A DNA stretch of 37,648 bases from Tannerella forsythia (GTDB lineage Bacteria > Bacteroidota > Bacteroidia > Bacteroidales > Tannerellaceae). This document shows, one piece after another, positions 1-8,786 of this stretch (position 1 is the first letter of the stretch; each line of letters starts with the position of its first letter). The stretch is from positions 1-37,648 of the forward strand of contig NZ_JUET01000113.1 in assembly GCF_001006485.1 (NCBI RefSeq). Reading direction: 5' to 3'. The notes under the pieces were generated by a model. That model made no database searches. It had not been told where the DNA came from and was given only the letters and a program-made list of their open reading frames with translations. The translations under genes were made by a program, and so were the position numbers.

Positions 1-105
1 TCCATAAGTATTTTCCCAAATAATGGCCTGGTCATATCCCATAATACAGAGATAAATGCTATCTTTGTGCACATCAAGGCCGGCAACTGTTCGAGTTCTG
101 TTCAT
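1..105 (-). CDS. IS110-family transposase, N-terminal part (runs off the window)
   Basis: The minus strand from the ATG at 103-105 reads 35 codons without a stop to the window edge. Residues 9-21 read GLDVHKDSIYLCI, the conserved start of the DEDD (RuvC-like) catalytic domain of IS110-family transposases, with Asp11 as the expected first metal ligand. The family moves its insertion sequence through a RuvC-like mechanism, and the IS110 group uses an element-encoded bridge RNA. Only the start is visible, so intactness cannot be judged. The sequence at 106-230, between this start and the rplY promoter, would hold the 5' non-coding end of the element; I could not place its boundary. Confidence 0.85.
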   Translation of the reverse strand, partial: MNRTRTVAGLDVHKDSIYLCIMGYDQAIIWENTYG

Positions 106-237
106 AATTATTTTTTTAAATTTTTTTTCCTCCAAGATAGTAAAATTGTGGCTAAGAACACGCAGAGGAGGGGACAGAAAACAGAGCGTCGGCCTTGTGT
201 TTTTATCTGCCCGGTGTAAAATCTCGAGGATTTTATC

Positions 238-245
238 TAAATTTG
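238..245 (+). promoter_or_regulatory. Bacteroidetes -7 box upstream of rplY
   Basis: TAAATTTG matches the TAnnTTTG consensus of the Bacteroidetes primary sigma factor. It lies 84 bases ahead of the chosen rplY start. No good TTTG -33 element sits at the standard spacing, so this is a moderate call. Confidence 0.5.
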
Positions 246-328
246 CGGCGCTTTTTTAAAGGCCTGTCGTCGTGTGATGGGAAATTAGGAAGCAGAAACT
301 AATTTTGAGTAACACAATTTTTAGAAAA

Positions 329-991
329 ATGAAAACATTTGAATTGAAAGGAACGCCGCGGGAGAACCTCGGCAAGAAAATGTCGAAAAACCTGCGCAAA
401 CAAGGCATGATCCCGGCCGTTTTATATGGTCAGGAACCTGTTGCATTGCCCTATACGGGAAAAATGAATGCAGGAGAGAAACTGGTAGAAATCGGAGACG
501 GTAAGGGAATCATTGTCACGGATTTTTCCGTATCGTTCGATGGAGTGCGCAAACTGATCTATACACCGGAAATCCATCTGGTTTCGATCGAGATGGGAGA
601 CGGAAGAAAAGTGAATGCTATTTTGAAAGAGATTCAGTTTCATGCTGTTTCGGATGCGATATTGCATTTGGATTTTCAGGAAGTATTTGCCGACAAACCG
701 ATCGAGATGCACGTTCCGGTAGAATTGATCGGTCACGCTGTCGGTGTGAAGGCCGGTGGTAAGTTGACGCAGGCCATGCGTAAGCTGAAAGTGAAAGGGC
801 TGGCAGAACAGATTCCGGAGAAGTTGACGGTCAATGTCGATCATCTGGAGCTGGGCAAAACCATCAAGGTAGGCGAATTGCAGTTTGATCATGTAGAATT
901 GATCAGTCCGAAAAATGCAGTTGTATGCGCGGTGAAGATGACACGTGCCGCACAGAGCGCTGCCGGAGCTGCCGCAGCAGCCGAAAAATAA
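329..991 (+). CDS. rplY: 50S ribosomal protein L25 / general stress protein Ctc
   Basis: The product is a 220-residue 5S rRNA-binding protein of the large subunit, of the long CTC type. It has an N-terminal L25 barrel (about residues 1-95) and a C-terminal CTC domain, ending in an Ala-rich low-complexity tail. The N-terminus MKTFELKGTPRENLGKK and the VLYG motif near residue 33 are typical. The ATG at 329 is preferred over the upstream in-frame TTG at 305, because it matches the family N-terminus and follows an A-rich leader. It is the first gene of the rplY-pth-hslR cluster common in Bacteroidales. A hairpin with a T-run follows it, so expression of pth may be partly uncoupled. Confidence 0.95.
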   Translation: MKTFELKGTPRENLGKKMSKNLRKQGMIPAVLYGQEPVALPYTGKMNAGEKLVEIGDGKGIIVTDFSVSFDGVRKLIYTPEIHLVSIEMGDGRKVNAILKEIQFHAVSDAILHLDFQEVFADKPIEMHVPVELIGHAVGVKAGGKLTQAMRKLKVKGLAEQIPEKLTVNVDHLELGKTIKVGELQFDHVELISPKNAVVCAVKMTRAAQSAAGAAAAAEK

Positions 992-1022
992 AGGAAAGCT
1001 GTTGCTTTTGTAAACAAAGAGG

Positions 1023-1061
1023 GAGGAGATGTTTTTCGAAAGAGACATACTCCTCTTTTTT
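1023..1061 (+). terminator. Hairpin plus T-run between rplY and pth
   Basis: GAGGAGATGT at 1023-1032 pairs with ACATACTCCTC at 1045-1055 with one bulged base, and six T follow. This is a plausible intrinsic terminator or attenuator inside the cluster, 24 bases before the pth start. Confidence 0.6.
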
Positions 1062-1084
1062 AATGATTCCATATCTATCGCGTG

Positions 1085-1648
1085 ATGAAATATCTGATTG
1101 TCGGGTTAGGAAATATAGGCGAAGAATACTGGGGTACGCGCCATAATATCGGTTTCCGTATAGTTAACGAACTGACTGATGCAGCCGGCGCACACTTCAC
1201 GGAAGAGCGTTACGGAGCCGTGGCACGTTTTCGTGTGAAAAATGCCGAGCTGGTAGTCTTGAAGCCAAATACATTTATGAATCTGAGCGGCCATGCCGTA
1301 CGTTACTGGTTACAGAAAGAGTCGGTGCCCATCTCGCAACTGCTTGTGGTGGTAGACGATCTGTCGCTTCCGTTCGGCACGTTACGGCTGAAACCGAAAG
1401 GGAGCGATGCCGGACACAACGGGCTGCGGAATATCAAAGAACTGCTCGGCACGGAAGCGTATGCCCGCCTGCGTTTCGGGATCGGGAACGATTTTCCGCG
1501 CGGACGACAAGTCGATTACGTCCTGAGCCCATTCACCGACGAAGAACTTGACAAAATGCCGGACTGCGTAAAACTGGCTGCCGAGATGATACGCAGCTTC
1601 TGCCTTGCCGGAGCGGATGTGACCATGAATCAGTTTAATCGCCGATGA
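1085..1648 (+). CDS. pth: Peptidyl-tRNA hydrolase
   Basis: This 187-residue enzyme recycles peptidyl-tRNAs that drop off the ribosome by cleaving the ester bond between peptide and tRNA. Length is normal. The N-terminus reads [14 protein letters not shown], followed by TRHNIGF, which puts the catalytic histidine at residue 20, its number in the E. coli enzyme. Asn10, the NTFMNLSG segment and the DDLSLPFG segment with the catalytic Asp near residue 92 are all present, as is [11 protein letters not shown]. The ATG at 1085 is chosen; an in-frame GTG lies directly before it. The stop overlaps the hslR start in an ATGA arrangement, so the two are translationally coupled. Confidence 0.97.
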   Translation: MKYLIVGLGNIGEEYWGTRHNIGFRIVNELTDAAGAHFTEERYGAVARFRVKNAELVVLKPNTFMNLSGHAVRYWLQKESVPISQLLVVVDDLSLPFGTLRLKPKGSDAGHNGLRNIKELLGTEAYARLRFGIGNDFPRGRQVDYVLSPFTDEELDKMPDCVKLAAEMIRSFCLAGADVTMNQFNRR

Positions 1649-2085
1649 ATATGGATGAAGTCAGAATCGATAAATGGATGTGGGCTACACGTATTTTCAA
1701 AACACGCACCATCGCGGCCGACGCCTGCAAAAAGAATCGCATCGCCATGGGAGGAGTGAACGTGAAGCCGTCGCGAATGATTAAGGTCGGCGATATCATC
1801 GAAGTGCGTAAGCCTCCGGTCACGTTCTCGTTCAAGGTGCTTCGTCTGACGGAAAACCGCATGAGCGCCAAATCAGTGCCTGAATATCTCGAAAACATCA
1901 CCCCTCCCGAAGAGTACGAGAAACTGGAACTAAACCGGATATCCGGCTTTGTAGACCGGGCCAAAGGATTGGGACGCCCCACAAAAAAAAGAACGCCGCG
2001 AGCTGGAACAATTTACCAGCCTCGATATAACCGACGGCTTCTTCCGGAACGACGAGGAGCTATAGACTGTGCTAAAGCAAGTTAA
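1645..2085 (+). CDS. hslR: S4-domain RNA-binding protein (Hsp15/HslR-like), apparent frameshift at 3' end
   Basis: Residues 5-60 form an S4 RNA-binding domain ([20 protein letters not shown], then [13 protein letters not shown]). Members such as E. coli Hsp15 bind stalled 50S-nascent-chain complexes. The start overlaps the pth stop (ATGA). After GRPTKK, at an A8 run (1983-1990), the current frame switches to a basic, family-unlike tail that ends at 2085. With one A fewer, the frame reads [10 protein letters not shown], runs on to NDEEL and stops at 2063-2065. That is the acidic tail expected for Bacteroidales homologues as I recall them. So this is either a one-base sequencing or assembly error, a real indel, or transcriptional slippage. 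The likely natural product is about 139 residues, against 146 as read. Confidence 0.9.
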   Translation: MNMDEVRIDKWMWATRIFKTRTIAADACKKNRIAMGGVNVKPSRMIKVGDIIEVRKPPVTFSFKVLRLTENRMSAKSVPEYLENITPPEEYEKLELNRISGFVDRAKGLGRPTKKRTPRAGTIYQPRYNRRLLPERRGAIDCAKAS

Positions 2086-2090
2086 GCAGT

Positions 2091-2395
2091 CAGGGTAATA
2101 ACCCTGAAGGCGTTGAGGTGTTGACTCGTTGAGATGTTGATTTGTTTAGTTGTTGATTCGTTGGCCGAATGCGAATAAACGAAAAGTAAAAAGTGAATAC
2201 CCGAAAGATTTTTCGTTCTTCATTCTTCGTTTTTCACTTTCACGCAACAACCGAACGCTGACCGCTGAAAACTGATGGCTGAATACTGTAAGAGCCCTGA
2301 AAGGGCGCGTTAATTCAGCCCAATGTGGAGCGAAGCGAAGCGTTGGGGAAAAAACAATATCCCCATTGGAAGGGCTGAAAGCCTGACATATAATT
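2091..2395 (+). repeat. Partial copy (A) of a dispersed composite intergenic repeat
   Basis: The stretch starts with a perfect hairpin (CAGGGT-AATA-ACCCTG, 2091-2106). It continues with short TGTTGA-like tandem units, then AAAAAGTGAA answered by a TTCACTTT arm, and ends with CCCTGAAAGGGCG, TTCAGCCCAATG and GGGCTGAAAGCCTGAC. The last third is shared with the fuller copies at 16852-17138 and 32831-33134; the middle differs. No convincing coding sequence lies here. Confidence 0.7.
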
Positions 2396-2571
2396 ATTAA
2401 ATATAATGAATGTCCGTATATATGCCTAAAATTAATTATATATTACTGATATACAGAAATTTATTTATCACTCTGTTCCATACATCCAAATTATTGTTAT
2501 TAAATGGTTTAATGGAGCTTTTAGGTACAAACACAGATATTCATTTTAAATATTTATGCATGGTACATCTT

Positions 2572-2674
2572 GGGTATGTGTTCGACTTATATGACCATGG
2601 TATGCTTTGTGGCGGTGTATCATAACGGGCGAGCTGCTTCATTGCTTGCGGAATGCGAGCTCGGTCACATACCC
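2572..2674. repeat. Short inverted repeat in gene-free stretch 2086-2988
   Basis: GGGTATGTG at 2572-2580 is answered by CACATACCC at 2666-2674, with about 85 bases between. The short ORFs across 2410-2764 resemble no known family and have no ribosome-binding context. The function is unknown, and chance cannot be excluded. Confidence 0.3.
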
Positions 2675-2733
2675 CAGCATACCCCATCCCACTCATCCTT
2701 AACAACTTGCATTTCACCTATACTTACACACCT

Positions 2734-2773
2734 AAAGAAAGTGTGCCCAAACATGGCGTTTTGACACACCCTC
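2734..2773 (+). repeat. Conserved-loop hairpin element, copy 1
   Basis: The outer arms GTGTG and CACAC enclose CCCAAACATGGCGTTTTGA. The inner CAAAC/GTTTTG can form a second short stem. The same loop recurs at 21829, 28416, 32727 and 35699. This copy lies between the plus-strand hslR and the minus-strand susD and has a weak T-run, so it looks like a decayed terminator-type copy. Confidence 0.7.
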
Positions 2774-2917
2774 AATATCAATTGTCAATGAACTATCGCA
2801 ATAACTTTTTCTATCACGTAATTGGGGTTTAAAGAAAATGTAGCATCTTTTTATGATAATCACGTGAAAACTTATAAGACACTAAAAAAACAACCGTATA
2901 TAAAAAAATAAAAATAA

Positions 2918-2952
2918 AAAGAGGCTGTCTTTCATTTTGAGACAGCCTCTTT
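2918..2952 (-). terminator. Intrinsic terminator downstream of susD-like gene
   Basis: A perfect 13-bp stem joins AAAGAGGCTGTCT (2918-2930) to AGACAGCCTCTTT (2940-2952) around a 9-base loop. On the minus strand a T-rich tract follows. It ends the SusC/SusD transcript 36 bases after the stop. The GAGGCTGTCT type of stem is a common Bacteroidetes terminator. Confidence 0.9.
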
Positions 2953-2988
2953 CCTTATATAAAGCTATATTACAAAAAAAATACAGGC

Positions 2989-4863
2989 TTATAACTTCGG
3001 CCCCTCTCCCCATTGAGGTGCATTCTTATCCTGCCATATACGTTCCGAATTCAATATTGGCCCGGATCCTATCGAAAAACCTTGCCTCTTATATGCTTCT
3101 ACAAGGATATTATACATCAAATCTGTGGGAGACGGCGCACTTAAAGCCATCCGGCGTGGTATAGATGTAACCGGTATTTGAGTGTACGCTTTACGAGGAA
3201 ATAAAGCTGAGTTAAACTTCGGAATTCCCGAACGACGTGCTGTTGCATATTGATCAATTGGAGACAAATAGAAGTGAAATAGTTGTTGGAGATATACTTT
3301 TTCCAAATCATCAACTGTATTGCCGGTCAGTTTATAATCTGTATGTCCCATCAATATATCAATCTCACCATCCATTAGTTTTATTGGTTTTTCATTGGGA
3401 TCATATCCATAATTTGTGTCATAATACGGAATTTTGTTTTTCCCTGCTACATAGTCATATTCAGCGACAGAAGCTCTAACAGCCTTATCAAAGTAATCAG
3501 AAGCCATTTTCGGCAAGTTTGCACCTAATAGCTTAAGTTCCGCTAAATAAAGATTGACTTCACCAGTAGTCATATACATACCATACCATGGCCTTCCTTC
3601 CTTGTTTGTCTGTATCACAGGATCATTCGGACGCGTAGGATATGTAAAATCCTTTCTGCCGTAAATCATCTCCGACATAAATTGGGATATAGGTCTGTAA
3701 GTATGCTTATCATCATACTTACACTTTTCTCCCCAATTAAACCAATCACCAAATTTAGCTGTCTCTTTTGCTGCATCATAATCTAGAGGAACACCATAAT
3801 ACCGTACCCAAGGCTCTCCGGCACCTTTCCATGCTTTAAATTTATACATACCATCAGCACCTACTTCATAATCGATATTATCCATTATATATTTCGGTAT
3901 TTGATTTTGTTTTTTAGCTTCAAAAAACAAATCCACAATACGGGAATTCCAACTATTTTTGAAAAAGATAAAACGAACACGGGGGTCTCGGTTTTTAACC
4001 ATAAAATCAATTACGTTTTGAGATGGAGATACGTTATTCAGAATACCATTTTGCCAATGATAAGCATAATCATCATTTTCCGTATTCTTAACGGCCTTGT
4101 TAAATATAAAATCATCACCTGCTCCATCCAATACGCCACAAGATGCAGCTATAACCTCTTCTGCTATTTTTAAAGCCTTACCCTTGTCTTGAGAGATTAA
4201 TCGAACGGCTAATTTCAATTTTAATGAATTGGCCAGTTTAGCCCATTTGGCAGCATCTCCATTATAAATAGGATCTTGTACTGCAATAAACACTTGCTTT
4301 GACGTAGGAGAAGTAAAAGCCTTTATAGCCTGATCAAGACTATTCAGCCAAAGAGTGTATAAATCATTTACAGTATCATACTTAGGAGTTAATGTTCCTC
4401 CATGAATAGCTTGTGCTGCTTCTGTATGAGGGATATCACCAACAAAGTCTGTATCGTATAACCCTAAATATACACATAAGATGTCTAATGCTGCAGCACA
4501 TTGTTCATATTGGGCTTTATCTTCTTCTTTCATGGTCGACCGCGCATACTTGATTTCATTTGCATATTTAAGAACATCAATACTTCTTAGACCTTGAAAA
4601 GAGGCGCCATTTGTAATATCTGTTGTAACACTGCCACTAGGTACGCCGGTTTGAATCCATTGGTATATTTCTGCTGCATTATAAAACCAATACGTATAAC
4701 CTGATGGTTCAAACTCTAATATTCCCTGAGAGAATAAATAAGAAACATTCGCTTCTGTAACAGAACTCGGATCTTGATTCAATTCAGCAAAATTATCCCT
4801 GCATCCGACAAGAGAAAGAAGTATTATTACTCCAACTGATAATATTACTTTATATGCTTTCAT
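2989..4863 (-). CDS. SusD/RagB-like nutrient-binding outer-membrane lipoprotein
   Basis: This 624-residue surface lipoprotein caps the SusC-like porin encoded just upstream and delivers a ligand to it. The N-terminus is a lipoprotein signal with the lipobox SLVGC, making Cys21 the lipidated residue. The following NFAELNQDPSSVTEANVSYL is typical of the SusD-like family 2 (RagB-type nutrient-binding) branch. Length is slightly above the usual 500-600. The gene follows the susC-like gene by 44 bases on the same strand and ends in a strong terminator. Base composition is AT-rich compared with neighbouring housekeeping genes. The ligand cannot be told, because no glycoside hydrolase, peptidase or regulator is adjacent. 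Confidence 0.93.
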   Translation of the reverse strand: MKAYKVILSVGVIILLSLVGCRDNFAELNQDPSSVTEANVSYLFSQGILEFEPSGYTYWFYNAAEIYQWIQTGVPSGSVTTDITNGASFQGLRSIDVLKYANEIKYARSTMKEEDKAQYEQCAAALDILCVYLGLYDTDFVGDIPHTEAAQAIHGGTLTPKYDTVNDLYTLWLNSLDQAIKAFTSPTSKQVFIAVQDPIYNGDAAKWAKLANSLKLKLAVRLISQDKGKALKIAEEVIAASCGVLDGAGDDFIFNKAVKNTENDDYAYHWQNGILNNVSPSQNVIDFMVKNRDPRVRFIFFKNSWNSRIVDLFFEAKKQNQIPKYIMDNIDYEVGADGMYKFKAWKGAGEPWVRYYGVPLDYDAAKETAKFGDWFNWGEKCKYDDKHTYRPISQFMSEMIYGRKDFTYPTRPNDPVIQTNKEGRPWYGMYMTTGEVNLYLAELKLLGANLPKMASDYFDKAVRASVAEYDYVAGKNKIPYYDTNYGYDPNEKPIKLMDGEIDILMGHTDYKLTGNTVDDLEKVYLQQLFHFYLSPIDQYATARRSGIPKFNSALFPRKAYTQIPVTSIPRRMALSAPSPTDLMYNILVEAYKRQGFSIGSGPILNSERIWQDKNAPQWGEGPKL

Positions 4864-4907
4864 AATGTTATATATCTATTTTTTTTTGAGATGACATTTA
4901 TTAGTTT

Positions 4908-7900
4908 TCAGAATCCAATATTTACCGTAAATGTAAAACTGGATGTAACTCCCGTATACGAACGGATACGGAATTCTGCGGCCGATGTTCCAGAAACAGA
5001 TTCAGGATTTTCTCCACTCGGAGCGGTATTCAGCAGATATCCCAAGTTATGACCGGCTAATATCAAATTCATACTTTTAGCATTCAATTTAGAACAAATG
5101 TTAGTCGGCATACGGTATGACAACATCACATCGCGCAGGGCAATATAATTCAACTTTTTCACCCAATCTTCGTTTACAACACCATAATTCCGGCCGGCCA
5201 TTGTCCATGCATTATTTCGATATGTCCATCCAGATACATGTGTCGGTTCTATCACCCCTTTTTTTATCAGTTCTTCATACGATTCTCCGGCATCAGATAC
5301 GCCTCCTTTACCTACAGTATAAACAGATTTGTCTGGTTGTGTTATTTTCGTTCCCTCTGGAAGGATACCATTTGGAATCACTCCGTCACGGTATGCAATA
5401 CCATCATATTTCGAAGTCCATTCTACTCCTCCATGCCCGGGACGTCCTTTCAATGAATTTTCAGTAAACCCGTAAGCCGTACCGTAACGCGAATTATATG
5501 ATGCAACATAACCTCCAAAACGCATATCCAACCCCACTCTCACATTCCAGTTTTTCCACGTCAAACCAGTAGATATACCTCCGATAAAATCAGGAAGCAT
5601 CGAACCGATTTCCTGTATTTCTGCTTCGTTACGAAGGTAGTGAGCCGTTCTTTGCGCATCTCTCCAACCTAAAATAGGTAAACCGGATTTTTTATCATAC
5701 TTCAATTCACTGTCTGTAAGAAGTAATCCATATGCTGAACCAACTTTTGCAACCGAACCGATACGATAATTACCATATGATACATCACCGCTTAACCGGA
5801 TATAATCCGCTACATTTTCATGCAGCGATATGATTTTATTCATATTCTTAGACCAAGTGAAATCTAATGTCCATTCCCAGTTTTCATTTCTGAACGGTAC
5901 TGTATTCAATGCCAATTCAATCCCTCTATTTTCGATATTTCCAGCATTAATCAACTGATTTTTGATGCCAGAGACTCCGGGAACTTCTATACTCATTATC
6001 TGGTTATAAGTATTTTCTTTATAGTACGTTGCATCAATACCAATACGATTGTCAAAGAAACGCCAATCTATACCTACCTCCCATGCGTTTTTACGCTCCG
6101 GTTTCAAATTTTGATCATATGATGAATCCGACAATTTAAGTCCATAATAGTTATTATTATTAGCCATCGTCGATGTATTAAGTTTATAGGCTGTATTGAC
6201 GAGATACGGATCCGTATCATTGCCGACCTGCGCCCATGATCCGCGAACTTTGGCAAAAGAAATCCAGTCAGGAAGTTCTTCTCTAAACATATTAGATATT
6301 AACCATGAAGCATTAACGGAAGGATAAAAATAAGAATAGTTACCATGCTTATCACTGTATACTAATGAAGAAGCCCAGTCATTTCGTCCGGTTACATCCA
6401 TGAATAACAAATCTTTCCAACTGAATCCAGCTTGAAAAGCCAATGAGAGAATTCGTTTTGTTCCCAATATACGAGCATTATATTCCGGTGTCTGTTTGGA
6501 GTTTTTAATGAAATATTGATTCGGAACAATCAAACCTTCTTTAGTTTTCATATTCTGTTCCTGACCGAAGTTATTATAATATTCACCACGGATAAAACCA
6601 TTAAATGCCCAATCGCCGAACGTTTTATTAAAAAGTATATTGGCATTTAAATTGGTTTGTTCTCGCACAGACTGTTCAATCGCATATTCACCACCTTCGT
6701 TCGCATAATTGCTACCCGGATTTTTACGTTCAGCACGAACATAGTAGTAATTGTAACTACCCTCCATATTAAAACGCAGCCAATCTGTCAGATCAATATT
6801 CAATTTAACTGACGGACGAACAGAGGTCTCTTTTCGCATGTAATTGTTTTCGTAAATATTCCACCATGTCGCTCTGCCCGGATATACACCATATTGATCC
6901 CCATATTTAGACTCGGCAAGTCCACCATGTTCTCCTTTATATTTATCTTTCAATTCTGTAGGATCATACGAGGCTCCCCAAGTTCCATTTACAAAATTTT
7001 CTCCAATATTAATTGGACTATTTTTAGGTTGAGAATTAGCAAAAGTAATACCTGCTTCCAATTCTATTTTATCGGTAATCTTATGACTTCCTTTACCCAT
7101 AAAAGATAAACGTTGGAAATTATTATTCGGTACAATACCATCAGCATATTTATATGATAAAGAGGTATAAAACGTTGTTTTTTCATTTCCTCCGGTTATT
7201 GCTAAATTTGTATTTGTATTAAATCCTGGCTGATATGCTTTTTTATAACGGTTAGAAATGCCTCTGTAAGGAATCATCGTACCGTCATAATATTCGATTT
7301 GGCTTCCATCAAATGCGGGCCCCCATGCCAATCCTTGATCGGGTATCAAGCTGGGAATGTTGTTTTTTGTCGTATTACGAGGAAACTGATGTTCCGAATC
7401 AAATGCATAATAATTCCCAGAAGCATCCTTTTCTCCGTATCCGACATAGCCAGCAATTGTCCCATTTCCAAACTCGCTCTGAAGACGAGGAGATGACGTG
7501 ACAATATCGGCTCCCAACGTTTGTGTAAACTGTATCCCCAAACCCTTACTTGACTTACCGGATTTGGTTGTAATGACAATCGCTCCATTCATTCCTCTGG
7601 AACCATAAAGCGCAGTTGCTGCAGCTCCCTTCAGTACGGAGACCGTTTCAAAGTCTTCCGGATTCAAATTTTTCAACTCATTGCCATAGTCACCGCTATT
7701 GCTATCCCAATCCGGATTCCCTTCTTTAATATCATTATTCAAGATAACACCATCGACAACATAGATAGGCTGATTATTCTTTCCCAAAGTAGAAACACCA
7801 CGGATCAGAATCTTACTCGAACCGAACAATCCTCCGTCTGAACCGGATATTTCCACTCCAGCTACTTTTCCTTGCAGTGCTGATACAGGATTTATCAACG

Positions 7901-8318
7901 TCGTATTCAATTCATCTCCTTTAATCTCTTTCATAGCATATCCTAATGCTTTCTGGCTACGCTTCATTCCCAACGCCGTCACCACCACTTCGCCCAGCAC
8001 TTCGCTGTCTTCTTCGAGAGTTACGTTAATCGTTGTCCTTCCGTTGACGGCTATTTTCTGAACTTTCATACCGACGTAGCTGAATTCGAGACTCGCTTTG
8101 CTGTTAACGCCCGCCAGCGTATAGTTTCCGTCGATATCCGTCACCGTACCCTGACTCGTACTCCCTTCCACCACGACGGTAGCCCCGGTCAAAGGTTCAT
8201 TGTTCCGATCCGTCACGGTTCCCCGCACGGTAATCGTCTGCGCCGAAAGCGAAAGTGTCGAAATACACAGCAACAGTGTAAGTAAACCTCTCGCCTCAAA
8301 AAGTTTTTTTACTTTCAT
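4908..8318 (-). CDS. SusC/RagA-family TonB-dependent outer-membrane transporter
   Basis: This 1136-residue beta-barrel imports a ligand captured by its SusD-like partner, powered by TonB. A signal peptide ends near residue 26 (SLSLSAQ). Next come a carboxypeptidase-D-like regulatory domain (about 28-108, GTVTDRNNEPLTGATVVVEG), a TonB-box region (GEVVVTALGMKRSQKALGY), the plug (about 125-250, with QGKVAGVEIS, IRGVSTLGKNNQPIYVVDG and LKGAAATALYGSRGMNGAI) and the barrel, ending in Phe (FTVNIGF). The first ~115 codons are clearly more GC-rich than the rest, which suggests a mosaic gene. A TATCTTTG promoter lies about 180 bases upstream, so the leader is long. Confidence 0.96.
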   Translation of the reverse strand: MKVKKLFEARGLLTLLLCISTLSLSAQTITVRGTVTDRNNEPLTGATVVVEGSTSQGTVTDIDGNYTLAGVNSKASLEFSYVGMKVQKIAVNGRTTINVTLEEDSEVLGEVVVTALGMKRSQKALGYAMKEIKGDELNTTLINPVSALQGKVAGVEISGSDGGLFGSSKILIRGVSTLGKNNQPIYVVDGVILNNDIKEGNPDWDSNSGDYGNELKNLNPEDFETVSVLKGAAATALYGSRGMNGAIVITTKSGKSSKGLGIQFTQTLGADIVTSSPRLQSEFGNGTIAGYVGYGEKDASGNYYAFDSEHQFPRNTTKNNIPSLIPDQGLAWGPAFDGSQIEYYDGTMIPYRGISNRYKKAYQPGFNTNTNLAITGGNEKTTFYTSLSYKYADGIVPNNNFQRLSFMGKGSHKITDKIELEAGITFANSQPKNSPINIGENFVNGTWGASYDPTELKDKYKGEHGGLAESKYGDQYGVYPGRATWWNIYENNYMRKETSVRPSVKLNIDLTDWLRFNMEGSYNYYYVRAERKNPGSNYANEGGEYAIEQSVREQTNLNANILFNKTFGDWAFNGFIRGEYYNNFGQEQNMKTKEGLIVPNQYFIKNSKQTPEYNARILGTKRILSLAFQAGFSWKDLLFMDVTGRNDWASSLVYSDKHGNYSYFYPSVNASWLISNMFREELPDWISFAKVRGSWAQVGNDTDPYLVNTAYKLNTSTMANNNNYYGLKLSDSSYDQNLKPERKNAWEVGIDWRFFDNRIGIDATYYKENTYNQIMSIEVPGVSGIKNQLINAGNIENRGIELALNTVPFRNENWEWTLDFTWSKNMNKIISLHENVADYIRLSGDVSYGNYRIGSVAKVGSAYGLLLTDSELKYDKKSGLPILGWRDAQRTAHYLRNEAEIQEIGSMLPDFIGGISTGLTWKNWNVRVGLDMRFGGYVASYNSRYGTAYGFTENSLKGRPGHGGVEWTSKYDGIAYRDGVIPNGILPEGTKITQPDKSVYTVGKGGVSDAGESYEELIKKGVIEPTHVSGWTYRNNAWTMAGRNYGVVNEDWVKKLNYIALRDVMLSYRMPTNICSKLNAKSMNLILAGHNLGYLLNTAPSGENPESVSGTSAAEFRIRSYTGVTSSFTFTVNIGF

Positions 8319-8501
8319 GCTTTTTTATTTTTAGTTATACAATATAAATATACTTCACGTTAAAAATCTTCAACGTTCTTCCGGTAAGTCTGTCACATGG
8401 AGATATGCCCCATCACCTACCATAATCTTCAAAAAATGCGGCATAAACTGAATATGTCTTGCTTGTTTGCACGATTGATTTTCAAAATTGTGTTGACGCT
8501 G

Positions 8502-8532
8502 CAAAGATACACCTATATTTTTTAATCGTAAA
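8502..8532 (-). promoter_or_regulatory. Promoter of the SusC/SusD operon
   Basis: On the minus strand TATCTTTG (8509-8502) matches the TAnnTTTG box exactly, with TTTA 19 bases upstream in place of TTTG. Transcription would start near 8495, leaving a leader of about 175 bases before the ATG at 8318. I see no recognisable riboswitch in that leader. Confidence 0.65.
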
Positions 8533-8708
8533 ATATTTTTTTTTATGTTGTAAAACATAGCAAAAAAAACCGTTCAAAAAAGTTCTTCCCTGAAATAGTT
8601 TCCACAACATACTCCTACAATCGACGAGAATTGTAGCCAAACATGTCCCCCCCCGAGCGCAATACGGCAAGAACTGTAAACCGGCATGAATTGGTTCACG
8701 GGGATATA

Positions 8709-8748
8709 CAAAAAAGGCTGCCCGCATAAAAATTTACGGGGCAGCCTT
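8709..8748 (-). terminator. Intrinsic terminator after the giant surface-protein gene
   Basis: AAGGCTGCCCG (8714-8724) pairs with CGGGGCAGCCTT (8737-8748) with one bulge. On the minus strand a run of T follows. It lies 39 bases past the stop at 8787. Nearby, 8646-8653 is a C8 run with no gene attached. Confidence 0.85.
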
Positions 8749-8786
8749 CTGATCATATCCCTCCGGAAAACCGGAGAAAAAACAAT

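Noticed and set aside
422-1072. 216-codon minus-strand frame over rplY
   Set aside because: Antisense shadow of the L25 gene, with no recognisable domain or promoter.
2410-2764. Short hydrophobic plus-strand frames in the gap before susD
   Set aside because: AT-rich chance frames with no ribosome-binding context or similarity; the region is repeat- and hairpin-rich.
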